From Actinophytocola sp036555685 (GTDB lineage Bacteria > Actinomycetota > Actinomycetes > Mycobacteriales > Pseudonocardiaceae): 64,000 bases of DNA. The notes beneath the pieces are model-generated. The model worked only from the letters and a program-made list of their open reading frames with translations. It made no database searches and had not been told where the DNA came from. The first letter of the stretch is position 1. Each line of letters begins with the position of its first letter. The translations under genes and the position numbers were made by a program. Location of the stretch: contig NZ_DATBKY010000016.1 of the NCBI RefSeq assembly GCF_036555685.1, positions 1 to 64,000 of the forward strand, written 5' to 3'. Shown in pieces: positions 51,659 to 60,313 of this stretch.

Positions 51659-53059
51659 TCAGCGGGCGTGCAGCGCCACCGGCAGGCCGTCGGTGGGGAC
51701 CGGGAGCGACGTCGGGTCCCAGCGGACCTCGTAGTCCGGTGGCAGCGACCACTCGAAGCGCCGCAGCATCTCGTGCACCAGGGTCTTCACCTCGTACATG
51801 CCGAAGTGCATGCCGATGCACTTGTGGACCCCGCCGCCGAACGGCATCCACGCGAACCGGTGCACTTTGTCCTCGCGGCGGCCCTCCGCGAACCGCTCGG
51901 GATCGAAGCGGAGCGGGTCCGGCCAGTACTGCGGCAGCAGGTGGTTCACCCACGGCGTGAGCGAGACCAGCGTGCCGGCCGGCACGTAGTGGCCGAGCAG
52001 GTCGGTGTCCTTCACGGTCTTGCGCACCAGCGAGGGCACCGGCGCGACCAGCCGCAGCGACTCCTTGATCACCAGGTCCAGCGAGCGCAGCCCGTCCAGC
52101 GCGGCCATGTCCAGCGGCTCGTCGCCCAGCGCAAGCGACTCCGCGCGCACCTTGTCCTGCCACTCCGGGTGCTTGCCGAGGTAGTACGACACCGCGCTCG
52201 TCGTGATCGTCGACGTGTCGTGCGCGGCCATCATCAGGAAGATCATGTGGTTGACGACGTCGTCGTCGGTGAACATCTCGCCGTCGTCGGTGCGCGCATG
52301 GCACAGCGCCGCGAACAGGTCGTCGGAGTCCGAGGCGCGCTTGGCCGGGAGGCTGCGGCGGAAGTAGTCCTCCAGCACCTTCCGGCCGCGCAGCCCCGCG
52401 CCCCAGCGCCCGACCGGCAGCCGGATCAGCGCGGTGCCGGCCCGGACCGTGTCGATGAACGCCCGGGTCAGCCTCCCGGAGTCCGCCGCGCCGAGCTCGG
52501 ACGCCATGAAGATCTCGGTCGCGATGTCCAGCGTCAGCCGCTTGAGCGCCGGGTAGACCTCGAACGAGGCGTCCGGCCGCCAGCCACCGAGCCCGCGCCG
52601 GGCCACCTCGGCGACCCGGCCGAGGTAGGCGGCCAGCCGGTCGCTGGTGAACGCCTGCTGCATGAGGCGCCGGTGGTAGAGGTGCTCCTCGAAGTCGAGC
52701 AGCATCAGGCCCCGGTTGAAGAACGGCCCGATGAAGTACGTCCAGCCCTGCTGCGAGTACGCCTTGTCCTTGTTGGCCAGCACGACCTGCGCCGCTTCCG
52801 GACCGGCGGCGGCCACCACCGTGATGCCGAACGCCTTCACCCACGAGACCGGCCCGTGGGTCTGGTAGCGCTTGAGCCCGTACCGCACGCCGAGCCGCAG
52901 CATCTCGAGGCTGTGGCCGACCAGCGGCAGCCCGGGGTCGCCGGGCACCGGCTCGAGGCCGGAGAGGTCACCGTCCGCCGGCGGTGCCGTGAGCTGCTTG
53001 GCTGTCCACTTCTTGTTGAGCAACCACCTGTCGATGACGCCGTTCGACCCGACGGACAT
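51659..53059 (-). CDS. Cytochrome P450
   Basis: The 466-residue haem monooxygenase has the I-helix MMAAHDTSTITTSAV, the ExxR motif in VIKESLRLVAPV, PERF in LRFDPERFAEG and the haem-binding loop FGGGVHKCIGMHFG with the thiolate C414. There is no membrane anchor. The AxxHDTS active-site helix suggests a class handling sterol- or fatty-acid-like substrates (inference). It is encoded directly after the tandem TetR gene on the same strand (7 bases), so that regulator may control it. Confidence 0.92.
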   Translation of the reverse strand: MSVGSNGVIDRWLLNKKWTAKQLTAPPADGDLSGLEPVPGDPGLPLVGHSLEMLRLGVRYGLKRYQTHGPVSWVKAFGITVVAAAGPEAAQVVLANKDKAYSQQGWTYFIGPFFNRGLMLLDFEEHLYHRRLMQQAFTSDRLAAYLGRVAEVARRGLGGWRPDASFEVYPALKRLTLDIATEIFMASELGAADSGRLTRAFIDTVRAGTALIRLPVGRWGAGLRGRKVLEDYFRRSLPAKRASDSDDLFAALCHARTDDGEMFTDDDVVNHMIFLMMAAHDTSTITTSAVSYYLGKHPEWQDKVRAESLALGDEPLDMAALDGLRSLDLVIKESLRLVAPVPSLVRKTVKDTDLLGHYVPAGTLVSLTPWVNHLLPQYWPDPLRFDPERFAEGRREDKVHRFAWMPFGGGVHKCIGMHFGMYEVKTLVHEMLRRFEWSLPPDYEVRWDPTSLPVPTDGLPVALHAR

Positions 53060-53066
53060 GGCACAC

Positions 53067-54248
53067 CTACTTCCTTGCCGAAAGGACGGTCACCGCCAGT
53101 TCGGCGAGCTCCGCCGAGATGGCCGGGCGGGCGGCGGCCACTCGCGGCGTGCGGGCGAGGTCGTTCACGACCGTCAGGGCGGCGTGCACGGTGATCCGCG
53201 CGTCCGGTTCGGGCAGGCCGGGCGCGACCGTGCGCAGCAGCTCGACCCACTGCGCCACGTACGCCCGCTGCACACGCACCAGCTCCTTGCGGTCCGGGTC
53301 GGGCAGGTTGCCGATCTCACCGGCGAACGTGGCCATCAGGTTGTCCGACCGCAGCACGGTGTCCACATAGGACGAGGCGAGGCGGGCGAGCCCGTCGCGC
53401 GGGTCGGCCGCCCCGGCGATGGCGTCGTCGGCGGTACGGGCGAGCCGCTCGGCCATCCGGTACCCGGCGGCGACCAGGATCGCCGACTTGCCGGGGAAGT
53501 AGCGGTAGATGCTCGGACCGGCGATGCCCGCGGCCGCACCGATGTCCTCCATGCTCACCGCGTGGTAGCCGCGGTCGCGGAACAGGCGGGTGGCCGCCGA
53601 CAGCAGCTCCTCGCGACGGGACGGGGCGGCGAGCCCGGCCGGGCGCGGCGGCGCCGGCGGCTCGGACCGCGCGGGCGGCGGCGCCCAGGCGAGGACCGCG
53701 GCCGCGAGCTCGACCAGGCACGCCTCGAACCGGCGCCGCGGCAGGTTCACGTGGTGCACGGACACGCTGCCGAACACCGATAGCGCGGCCCAGCAGAGGA
53801 GCTCCGCGTCGGCCTCGCCGAGGTCGGGGCGGGCGTCGCGCAGCGCGATGCCCCACTGCGCCATGAGCTCGCCGCCGCGGAGGCGGATCTTGGCCTGGTC
53901 GGCCTGGTCGAGGTGGCGGCCCTCCCAGCGCCACAGCGCGGTGATCTCGCGGCGGTCCACGGCGAGCGCGGCGACCGCGCGCAGCAGGGCTTCGAGCTGC
54001 TCGCCGGGGGAGCCCGGGGTGGCCAGGGCCTCCTCGGTGACCAGGCCGAACACGTCCATGCCGGAGAGCAGCACGTGCGCGAGGATGTCCTGCTTGCCGC
54101 GGAAGTGCCGGTACACGGCGGGCCCGGTGACCCCGGCCGCGGCGGCGATGTCGTGCACGCTCACCTGGTGGTAGCCGTGCCTGCCGAACAGCTCCGCGGC
54201 CTCCTCGGCCAGCTGAGCCTTCCGGTTGCGCGGCCGGCGGACCGTCAC
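53067..54248 (-). CDS. Tandem-domain TetR regulator (two TetR units fused)
   Basis: The 393-residue product contains two complete TetR units. The first HTH is about residues 10-55 (AEEAAELFGRHGYHQVSV, HDIAAAAGVTGPAVYRHFRGK). The second is about 210-255 (LLSAATRLFRDRGYHAVSM, EDIGAAAGIAGPSIYRYFPGK). Each is followed by its own helical ligand domain, joined by a Pro-rich linker (about 190-205). The fusion would act as a built-in heterodimer. It is divergent from fadA and upstream of the P450 gene, so it probably controls both. Confidence 0.9.
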   Translation of the reverse strand: MTVRRPRNRKAQLAEEAAELFGRHGYHQVSVHDIAAAAGVTGPAVYRHFRGKQDILAHVLLSGMDVFGLVTEEALATPGSPGEQLEALLRAVAALAVDRREITALWRWEGRHLDQADQAKIRLRGGELMAQWGIALRDARPDLGEADAELLCWAALSVFGSVSVHHVNLPRRRFEACLVELAAAVLAWAPPPARSEPPAPPRPAGLAAPSRREELLSAATRLFRDRGYHAVSMEDIGAAAGIAGPSIYRYFPGKSAILVAAGYRMAERLARTADDAIAGAADPRDGLARLASSYVDTVLRSDNLMATFAGEIGNLPDPDRKELVRVQRAYVAQWVELLRTVAPGLPEPDARITVHAALTVVNDLARTPRVAAARPAISAELAELAVTVLSARK

Positions 54249-54445
54249 GCGTCCTCCTCAACGTGAAGCGTCACTAGCGACGGTAGACGAGGGCCAAGCT
54301 GTTGGCAATCAGTCAATGCGCGCTGATAAGTGAGTGACGATTAGCTAGCTGACCTGGTTGTGTGGGTCACACCACCCGGTCATTGACAACCGTGGATCCA
54401 GTGCCACGATGTTAATGAGGATTAGCAGTCGAGAGGACCCTGAGC
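54249..54445. promoter_or_regulatory. Divergent control region of tandem TetR gene and fadAB
   Basis: The 197-base gap contains GTGTG-GGT-CACAC (54360-54372), a GTCAC/GTGAC pair around 54281 and 54334, TTAGCTAGCTGA (about 54341-54352) and a TTGACA hexamer at 54383 in front of fadA. AT content is higher than in the flanking genes. Any of these repeats could be the tandem regulator's operator; no choice can be made by eye. Confidence 0.45.
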
Positions 54446-55660
54446 GTGCCTACCGAAGCATTCGTCTACGACGCGATCCGGACCCCGCGCGGTCGGGGAA
54501 AGAAAACCGGATCCCTGCACGGAACCAAGCCGATCTCGCTCGTCGTGGGACTCATCGACGAGCTGCGCAAGCGCAACCCCACCCTGGACGTGGACCGGGT
54601 GTCCGACCTGCTGCTCGGCGTCGTCACGCCGATCGGTGACCAGGGCAGCGACATCGCCAAGACCGCGGCCATCGCCGCCGGCCTGCCCGACACCGTCGGC
54701 GGCGTCCAGCTCAACCGCTTCTGCGCCTCGGGCCTCGAGGCGGTCAACATGGCCGCGCAGAAGGTGCGCGCCGGCTGGGACGAGGTCGTCATCGGCGGCG
54801 GCGTCGAGTCCATGTCGCGGGTGACCATGGGCTCCGACGGCGGCGCCTGGGCGATGGACCCGGCCACCGCGTACGACACCTACTTCGTGCCGCAGGGCGT
54901 CGGCGCCGACCTGATCGCCACGATCGAGGGCTTCTCCCGCGAGGACGTCGACACCTACGCGCTGCGCTCCCAGCAACTCGCCGCGAAGGCGTGGGCCGGC
55001 GACTACTTCCGCAACTCGATCGTCCCGGTCGTCGACCAGAACGGCCTCACGATCCTCGACCGCGACGAGCACATGCGCCCGGAGTCCACTTTGGAGGGAC
55101 TGGGCAAGCTGCCGGCGTCGTTCGCGGCCATCGGAGACATGGGTGGCTTCGACGCGGTGGCGCTGCAGAAGTACCACTACGTCGAGAAGATCGACCACGT
55201 GCACTCGGCCGGCAACTCGTCGGGCATCGTCGACGGCGCCGCGCTGGTGCTCGTCGGCTCCGAGCAGGCCGGCAAGGACATGGGGCTCACGCCGCGGGCC
55301 CGCATCGTCGCCACCGCCACCTCCGGCGCCGACTCGACGATCATGCTCACCGGTCCGATCCCGGCCACCGAGAAGCTGCTCGCGACGACCGGGCTGACCA
55401 CCGACGACATCGACCTGTTCGAGCTGAACGAGGCATTCGCGTCGGTCGTGCTGAACTACCAGCGCAAGCTGCGCATCCCCGACGAGAAGCTGAACGTCAA
55501 CGGCGGTGCGATCGCGATGGGGCACCCGCTCGGCGCGACCGGCGCGATGCTCGTCGGCACCATGATCGACGAGCTGGAGCGCCGCGAGGCCCGCCGGGCT
55601 CTGGTCACCCTCTGCATCGGCGGCGGCATGGGCGTCGCGACCCTCATCGAGCGCGTGTAA
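54446..55660 (+). CDS. fadA: Acetyl-CoA acyltransferase (thiolase) FadA
   Basis: Carries out the last step of fatty-acid beta-oxidation, thiolytic release of acetyl-CoA. The 404-residue product has the nucleophile cysteine in LNRFCASGLEAVNMAAQ (C93), NEAFASVVLNYQRKL, the histidine in GGAIAMGHPLGATGA and the second cysteine in TLCIGGGMGVA. GTG start with GAGAGGAC upstream. It forms the beta chain of the trifunctional complex with the following fadB, 16 bases downstream. Confidence 0.94.
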   Translation: MPTEAFVYDAIRTPRGRGKKTGSLHGTKPISLVVGLIDELRKRNPTLDVDRVSDLLLGVVTPIGDQGSDIAKTAAIAAGLPDTVGGVQLNRFCASGLEAVNMAAQKVRAGWDEVVIGGGVESMSRVTMGSDGGAWAMDPATAYDTYFVPQGVGADLIATIEGFSREDVDTYALRSQQLAAKAWAGDYFRNSIVPVVDQNGLTILDRDEHMRPESTLEGLGKLPASFAAIGDMGGFDAVALQKYHYVEKIDHVHSAGNSSGIVDGAALVLVGSEQAGKDMGLTPRARIVATATSGADSTIMLTGPIPATEKLLATTGLTTDDIDLFELNEAFASVVLNYQRKLRIPDEKLNVNGGAIAMGHPLGATGAMLVGTMIDELERREARRALVTLCIGGGMGVATLIERV

Positions 55661-55676
55661 GGGAATAGACACTCAG

Positions 55677-57839
55677 ATGACTGACACGATCCGCTGGGAC
55701 AAGGACGCCGACGGCATCGTCGTCCTGACGATGGACGACCCGAACCAGTCGGCCAACACGATGAACCGCGACTACGCGGCGTCGATGGCGGCCGCCGTGG
55801 ACCGGCTCGAGGCCGAGAAGGACGGCATCACCGGCGTGGTGATCACGTCGGCCAAGAAGACGTTCTTCGCCGGCGGCGACCTCAAGGACATGATCGAGGC
55901 CACGCCCGATCAGGCGCAGGACGGCTTCGACTTCATCACCGGCATCAAGGCCCAGCTGCGCCGCCTGGAGACGCTCGGCAAGCCGGTCGTCGCGGCGATC
56001 AACGGCGCGGCGCTCGGCGGTGGCCTGGAGATCGCGCTGGCCTGCCACCACCGGATCGCCGCGGACGTCAAGGGCTCGCAGATCGGGCTGCCCGAGGTCA
56101 CGCTCGGCCTGCTGCCCGGCGGTGGCGGCGTGACCCGCACCGTGCGGCTGCTCGGCATCCAGAACGCGCTGCTGAACGTCCTGCTCCAGGGACAGCGGCA
56201 CAAGCCGGCGAAGGCGCTCGAGGTCGGCCTCGTCCACGAGCTGGTGGGCTCGGTGGACGAGCTGCTGCCGAAGGCCAAGGAGTGGATCAAGGCCAACCCG
56301 CAGGCCGCGCAGCCGTGGGACACCGACGGCTACAAGATCCCCGGCGGCTCGCCGTCCAACCCGAGGTTCGCGGCCAACCTGCCGGCCTTCCCGGCGAACC
56401 TGCGCAAGCAGCTCAAGGGCGCGAACATGCCGGCGCCGAAGGCGATCCTGTCCGCGGCGGTCGAGGGCGCCCAGGTCGACATCGACACCGCGCTGGTCAT
56501 CGAGTCGCGGTACCTGATCGAGCTGCTGTCCGGCCAGGTCGCGAAGAACATGATCAAGGCGTTCTTCTTCGACCTGCAGCACATCAACTCCGGCGGCTCG
56601 CGGCCGGACGGCTACGAGAAGTACACCGCCCGCAAGGTCGGCGTGCTCGGCGCCGGCATGATGGGCGCGGGCATCGCGTACGTGTGTGCCCGCGGCGGCA
56701 TGGAGGTCGTGCTCAAGGACGTCTCCCAGGAAGCCGCCGAGAAGGGCAGGAACTACTCGGTCAAGCTGTTCGACAAGGCGGTCTCCCGCGGCCGGACCAC
56801 GCGGGAGAAGGCGGACGAGACGCTCGCCCGCATTCACCCGACCGAGAAGGCCGAGGACCTGGCCGGTTGCGACCTGGTGATCGAAGCGGTGTTCGAGAGC
56901 CCTGAGCTCAAGCACAAGGTCTTCGCCGAGATCGAGGACGTCGTCGCGCCGGACGCGCTGCTCGGCTCCAACACCTCGACGCTGCCGATCACCGGCCTCG
57001 CGGAGGGCGTGAAGCGGCAGGAGGACTTCATCGGCCTGCACTTCTTCTCCCCGGTCGACAAGATGCCGCTGCTGGAGATCATCGTCGGCGAGCGCACCAG
57101 CGACGCGACGCTCGCGAAGGCGTTCGACGTGGCGCAGCAGATCAAGAAGACGCCGATCGTGGTCAACGACTCGCGCGGGTTCTTCACCAGCCTGGTGATC
57201 GGCACGTTCATCAACGAGGCGATCGCCATGGTCGCCGAGGGCGTGCACCCGGCGTCGGTCGAGCAGGCCGGTTCGCAGGCCGGCTACCCGGCGCCGCCGC
57301 TGCAGCTGATGGACGAGCTGACGCTGACGCTGCCGCAGAAGATCCGCAAGGAGACCAAGGCCGGCGTCATCGCCGCGGGTGGCGAGTGGGTCGTGCATGC
57401 TTCCGAGCCGCTGGTGGACCGCATGGTCGACGAGTTCGGCCGCAAGGGCCGCTCGTCCGGCGCGGGCTTCTACGAGTACGGCGAGGACGGCAAGCGGACG
57501 CGGTTGTGGCCGGGCCTGGTGGAGCACTTCACCAAGGACGGCCACGAGATCCCGTTCGAGGACATGAAGGAGCGCATGCTCTTCGCCGAGGCCCTCGAGA
57601 CGGTCAAGTGCTTCGACGAGGGCGTGCTGCGCTCGGTGCCGGACGCCAACATCGGCTCGATCATGGGCATCGGCTTCCCGCCGTGGACCGGTGGCGTGAT
57701 CCAGTACATCAATGGCTACGAGGGTGGCGTGGCGGGCTTCGTCGCAAGGGCCCGAGAGCTGGCGCAGCGCTACGGCGACCACTTCCAGCCGCCGGCGTCG
57801 CTGGTGGCGAAGGCCGAGAACGGCGAGAAGTTCGAGTAG
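55677..57839 (+). CDS. fadB: FadB-type enoyl-CoA hydratase / 3-hydroxyacyl-CoA dehydrogenase
   Basis: The 720-residue multifunctional enzyme has an N-terminal crotonase domain (FAGGDLKDMIEATP with oxyanion glycines; AINGAALGGGLEIALACHHR; LPEVTLGLLPGGGGVTR, catalytic Glu) and an NAD-binding dehydrogenase domain from about residue 320 (KVGVLGAGMMGAGIAYVCA), with GLHFFSPVDKMPLLEII holding the catalytic histidine. A C-terminal dimerisation domain includes GFYEYGEDGK and GIGFPPWTGG. Together with fadA it forms the alpha2-beta2 beta-oxidation complex. A strong terminator follows. Confidence 0.95.
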   Translation: MTDTIRWDKDADGIVVLTMDDPNQSANTMNRDYAASMAAAVDRLEAEKDGITGVVITSAKKTFFAGGDLKDMIEATPDQAQDGFDFITGIKAQLRRLETLGKPVVAAINGAALGGGLEIALACHHRIAADVKGSQIGLPEVTLGLLPGGGGVTRTVRLLGIQNALLNVLLQGQRHKPAKALEVGLVHELVGSVDELLPKAKEWIKANPQAAQPWDTDGYKIPGGSPSNPRFAANLPAFPANLRKQLKGANMPAPKAILSAAVEGAQVDIDTALVIESRYLIELLSGQVAKNMIKAFFFDLQHINSGGSRPDGYEKYTARKVGVLGAGMMGAGIAYVCARGGMEVVLKDVSQEAAEKGRNYSVKLFDKAVSRGRTTREKADETLARIHPTEKAEDLAGCDLVIEAVFESPELKHKVFAEIEDVVAPDALLGSNTSTLPITGLAEGVKRQEDFIGLHFFSPVDKMPLLEIIVGERTSDATLAKAFDVAQQIKKTPIVVNDSRGFFTSLVIGTFINEAIAMVAEGVHPASVEQAGSQAGYPAPPLQLMDELTLTLPQKIRKETKAGVIAAGGEWVVHASEPLVDRMVDEFGRKGRSSGAGFYEYGEDGKRTRLWPGLVEHFTKDGHEIPFEDMKERMLFAEALETVKCFDEGVLRSVPDANIGSIMGIGFPPWTGGVIQYINGYEGGVAGFVARARELAQRYGDHFQPPASLVAKAENGEKFE

Positions 57840-57851
57840 CCGCACGGTCGA

Positions 57852-57892
57852 ATGACGAAGGGCCCGGCGGGTTGCGCCGGGCCCTTCGTCAT
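57852..57892 (+). terminator. Strong terminator after fadB
   Basis: An 18-bp perfect stem (57852-57869 with 57875-57892; core GACGAAGGGCCCGGCG) and a 5-nt GGTTG loop, 13 bases after the fadB stop. No long T-run follows, as is usual in high-GC actinobacteria. Confidence 0.85.
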
Positions 57893-58083
57893 GTGTGCGG
57901 TCCATAGTGGAGGAGCGTGGAGGCCCCCGCCGCACCGCTCGGGTGCGGTCGGTCGGTGCGGCAGGAGGCATCCGGATGCTATGGCCCGGCCCGGTGCGGG
58001 CACAAGGTCTAAACCAATTCTTGTCGCGAACCGGACAACCCGGCCGGGCGAACCCCCACGTCCGGTCGCGTTTCGGGTTCGGG
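57893..58083. other. Intergenic region between convergent units with competing hairpins and a dre-like site
   Basis: Between fadB and the convergent aldolase gene, GCCGCACCG (57929-57937) can pair with CGGTGCGGC (57954-57962), while its inner part CCGCACC can pair instead with GGTGCGG (57942-57948), so the two stems exclude each other. Further on, AGGTCTAAACCA (58005-58016) matches 10 of 12 core bases of the DasR site TGGTCTAGACCA. No gene start is nearby, so function is doubtful. Confidence 0.35.
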
Positions 58084-58710
58084 TCAGCCCGCCGCACGCG
58101 CCGCGGCGACGAACTCCTTCGCCCGGTCGGATATCTCCGCGAAACGGGACTCCGCGGCCAGGGCGGGGCCGACCACCCCGCTGCCCGCGGTCACCGCCAG
58201 CGCGCCGGCGGCCAGGAACTCGGCGGCGTTGGCCGTGGTGAGCCCGCCGGTCGCGATCAGCGGCGCGTCCGGGTACGGGCCGTGCAGGTCGCCGAAGTAG
58301 GCGGGACCGAGGCGCGCCGCCGGGAAGACCTTCACCGCTGTGGCGCCGAGATCCAGCGCGGTCGCCACCTCGGTGGGCGTCATCGCGCCGAGCACCACCG
58401 GCACGCCCTGGCGCCGGGCCTCCTCGGCCACCTCCGGGCGCAGGCCCGGCGTCAGCAGGAACCGCGCGCCCGCGGCGATCGCGTCCCGCGCGTCCGCGGC
58501 GGACAGCACCGTCCCGGCGCCGAGCAGCAAGCCGTCCACTGTAGACGCCCGCTCGATGAGGCCGGGCGCGCCCGGGGTCGTGAGGGCGAACTCGACCGTC
58601 GGGAGGCCGGCTGCCACGAGCGTCGCGGCCAGGCCGGCCGGGTCGGGGATCGCCGGGGCGCGGATGATGCACAGCGCCCGGCGCGCCCTCAGCTCAGCGA
58701 GCAGATCCAT
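58084..58710 (-). CDS. eda: KDPG/KHG aldolase
   Basis: A class I Schiff-base aldolase that splits 2-keto-3-deoxy-6-phosphogluconate to pyruvate and glyceraldehyde 3-phosphate (or 4-hydroxy-2-oxoglutarate). The 208-residue product has GLPTVEFALTTPGAPGLI, LLLGAGTVLSAADARDAIAAG, FLLTPGLRPEV and the Schiff-base lysine in GATAVKVFPAARLGP (K127). The ATG overlaps the end of the D-aminoacylase gene by 17 bases. It pairs functionally with the KDG kinase encoded on the other arm of this divergent cluster. Confidence 0.92.
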   Translation of the reverse strand: MDLLAELRARRALCIIRAPAIPDPAGLAATLVAAGLPTVEFALTTPGAPGLIERASTVDGLLLGAGTVLSAADARDAIAAGARFLLTPGLRPEVAEEARRQGVPVVLGAMTPTEVATALDLGATAVKVFPAARLGPAYFGDLHGPYPDAPLIATGGLTTANAAEFLAAGALAVTAGSGVVGPALAAESRFAEISDRAKEFVAAARAAG

Positions 58711-60313
58711 GCCTGCCTCCGGACGGGTTGCGGATCGCGTGTCCGGGCAGCGCGCCCGTGCGCCGCCCGTCGTCGATCACCGGCACGCCGTTGACCAGGA
58801 CGTAGGGGATGCCGGCCGCGGGCCGGCGCGGGTCGTCGTAGGTGGCCTCCGCGGCCACGGTCGCCGGGTCGAACGCGACGAGGTCGGCGGCGTACCCGAG
58901 GCGGACCAGGCCCCGGTCGGCCAGGCGCAGCCGCCGGGCCGCGCGCCCCGTCAGGTGCGCCACGCACTCCTCGAGCCCGAGCACGCCGAGCTCGCGCACG
59001 TAGTGGCCGAGGTAGCGCGGGAACGTGCCCCACGCGCGCGGGTGCGGGCGCGCCCCGGCGAGCAGGCCGTCGCTGCCGCCGGTGTGCGCGGGGTGGCGCA
59101 TGATCGTCCGCACGTTGTCCTCGTCGCCGACGTGCATCAGGCACGAGGTGCCCAGGCGTTCGGCGACCAGCAGGTCGAAGTACAGCTCGGCCGGTTGCTT
59201 CCCGGCCTGCCGTGCGGCCTGCGCCACGCTCAGCCCCACCAGGTGCGCGTTGCCCGCCAGCCGCACGCCGCTGACCTGGATGGTGGCCCAGTCCACGGGC
59301 ACGCCGTGGCAGCCGTCCGAGCCGTGCTCCTCCAGGTCCGCCCGGATCCGCTCCCGGGTATCCGCATCGGACAGGCGGGCCAGCGTCCGCGCCGGGCCGC
59401 CCTCCATCGACCAGCTCGGCAGCAGCGCGGACAGGTACGTGGCGGCGGCGAGGTAGGGATAGGTGTCGAGCGTGATGTCCGCGCCGTCGTCGAGCGCGGC
59501 GTCGACCAGTGCCAGCAGCTCACCCGCCCGGCCGGCGTTGACCGGGAAGTTCATCGTGGCGTGCGCGAGGTGCAGCGGGCAGCCCGACCGGCGCGACACG
59601 TCGACCATCTCCGCGTAAGCCGCCAGCGCGCCCGCCCCGTAGCTGCGGTGGTGGGGGCTGTAGTACCCGCCACCGGCGGCCACGACCTCGCAGAGCGCCA
59701 CCAGCTCGCCGGTCGTGGCGTACATGCCGGGCGTGTACGTCAGGCCGGACGACATGCCGAGCGCGCCTTCCGCGAGCCCCGTGGCGACCAGCCTGCGCAT
59801 GGTGTCCAGTTCGGACTCGGTAGCCGGCCGGGCCGACCAGCCGACCGCGAGCATCCGGATCGTGCCCTGCGGCAGCAGGTACGCGGCGTTGCACGCGATC
59901 CCGCGGTCGAGCCGGTCCAGGTACTCCGCGACGCCGCGCCAGTCCCAGTCGAACCCGGCCGGGTCGTCGTTCCAGCCGGCGAGCTGGCCGCGCAGCGTGT
60001 CCAGCGTGGCGTCGTCGACCGGGGCGTAGGACAGGCCGTCCTGGCCGAGCACCTCCAGCGTCACGCCCTGCGACACCTTCGCCAGGTGGTCCGGCCGCGC
60101 GAGGATCTGCAGGTCCGAGTGGGCGTGCATGTCGATGAACCCGGGCGCGAGCACCAGCCCGCCCGCGTCGACGACCCGCTTGCCGCCGGCGCCGGACCCG
60201 ATCTCCGCGATCCGTCCATCCCGGACACTCACGTCCGCGCGGTAGCCGGGCGCGCCCGTGCCGTCGACGACGGTCGCGCCACGGAAGACGATGCCGGCGG
60301 TGGCGCCGGGCAT
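58694..60313 (-). CDS. N-acyl-D-amino-acid deacylase family amidohydrolase
   Basis: The 539-residue amidohydrolase has metal ligands in APGFIDMHAHSDLQIL, the family's LEVLGQDGLSYAPV, GLTYTPGMYATTGELVAL, HLAHATMN, VGDEDNVRTIMRHP and GSDGLLAGARPHPRAWGTF. This family removes the N-acyl group from N-acetyl-D-amino acids or, in a related pathway, from N-acetyl-D-glucosaminate. Its start overlaps the stop of the upstream PLP enzyme by one base, so they form one operon with eda. The neighbours make N-acetyl-glucosaminate a credible substrate. Confidence 0.87.
   Translation of the reverse strand: MPGATAGIVFRGATVVDGTGAPGYRADVSVRDGRIAEIGSGAGGKRVVDAGGLVLAPGFIDMHAHSDLQILARPDHLAKVSQGVTLEVLGQDGLSYAPVDDATLDTLRGQLAGWNDDPAGFDWDWRGVAEYLDRLDRGIACNAAYLLPQGTIRMLAVGWSARPATESELDTMRRLVATGLAEGALGMSSGLTYTPGMYATTGELVALCEVVAAGGGYYSPHHRSYGAGALAAYAEMVDVSRRSGCPLHLAHATMNFPVNAGRAGELLALVDAALDDGADITLDTYPYLAAATYLSALLPSWSMEGGPARTLARLSDADTRERIRADLEEHGSDGCHGVPVDWATIQVSGVRLAGNAHLVGLSVAQAARQAGKQPAELYFDLLVAERLGTSCLMHVGDEDNVRTIMRHPAHTGGSDGLLAGARPHPRAWGTFPRYLGHYVRELGVLGLEECVAHLTGRAARRLRLADRGLVRLGYAADLVAFDPATVAAEATYDDPRRPAAGIPYVLVNGVPVIDDGRRTGALPGHAIRNPSGGRHGSAR

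Noticed and set aside
5644..58097. Many long minus- and plus-strand open frames opposite real genes (for example 55644-58097 and 58694-61300 upstream part)
   Set aside because: High GC keeps antisense frames open; their products are Arg/His/Ala-rich with no domains, and each overlaps a well-supported gene.
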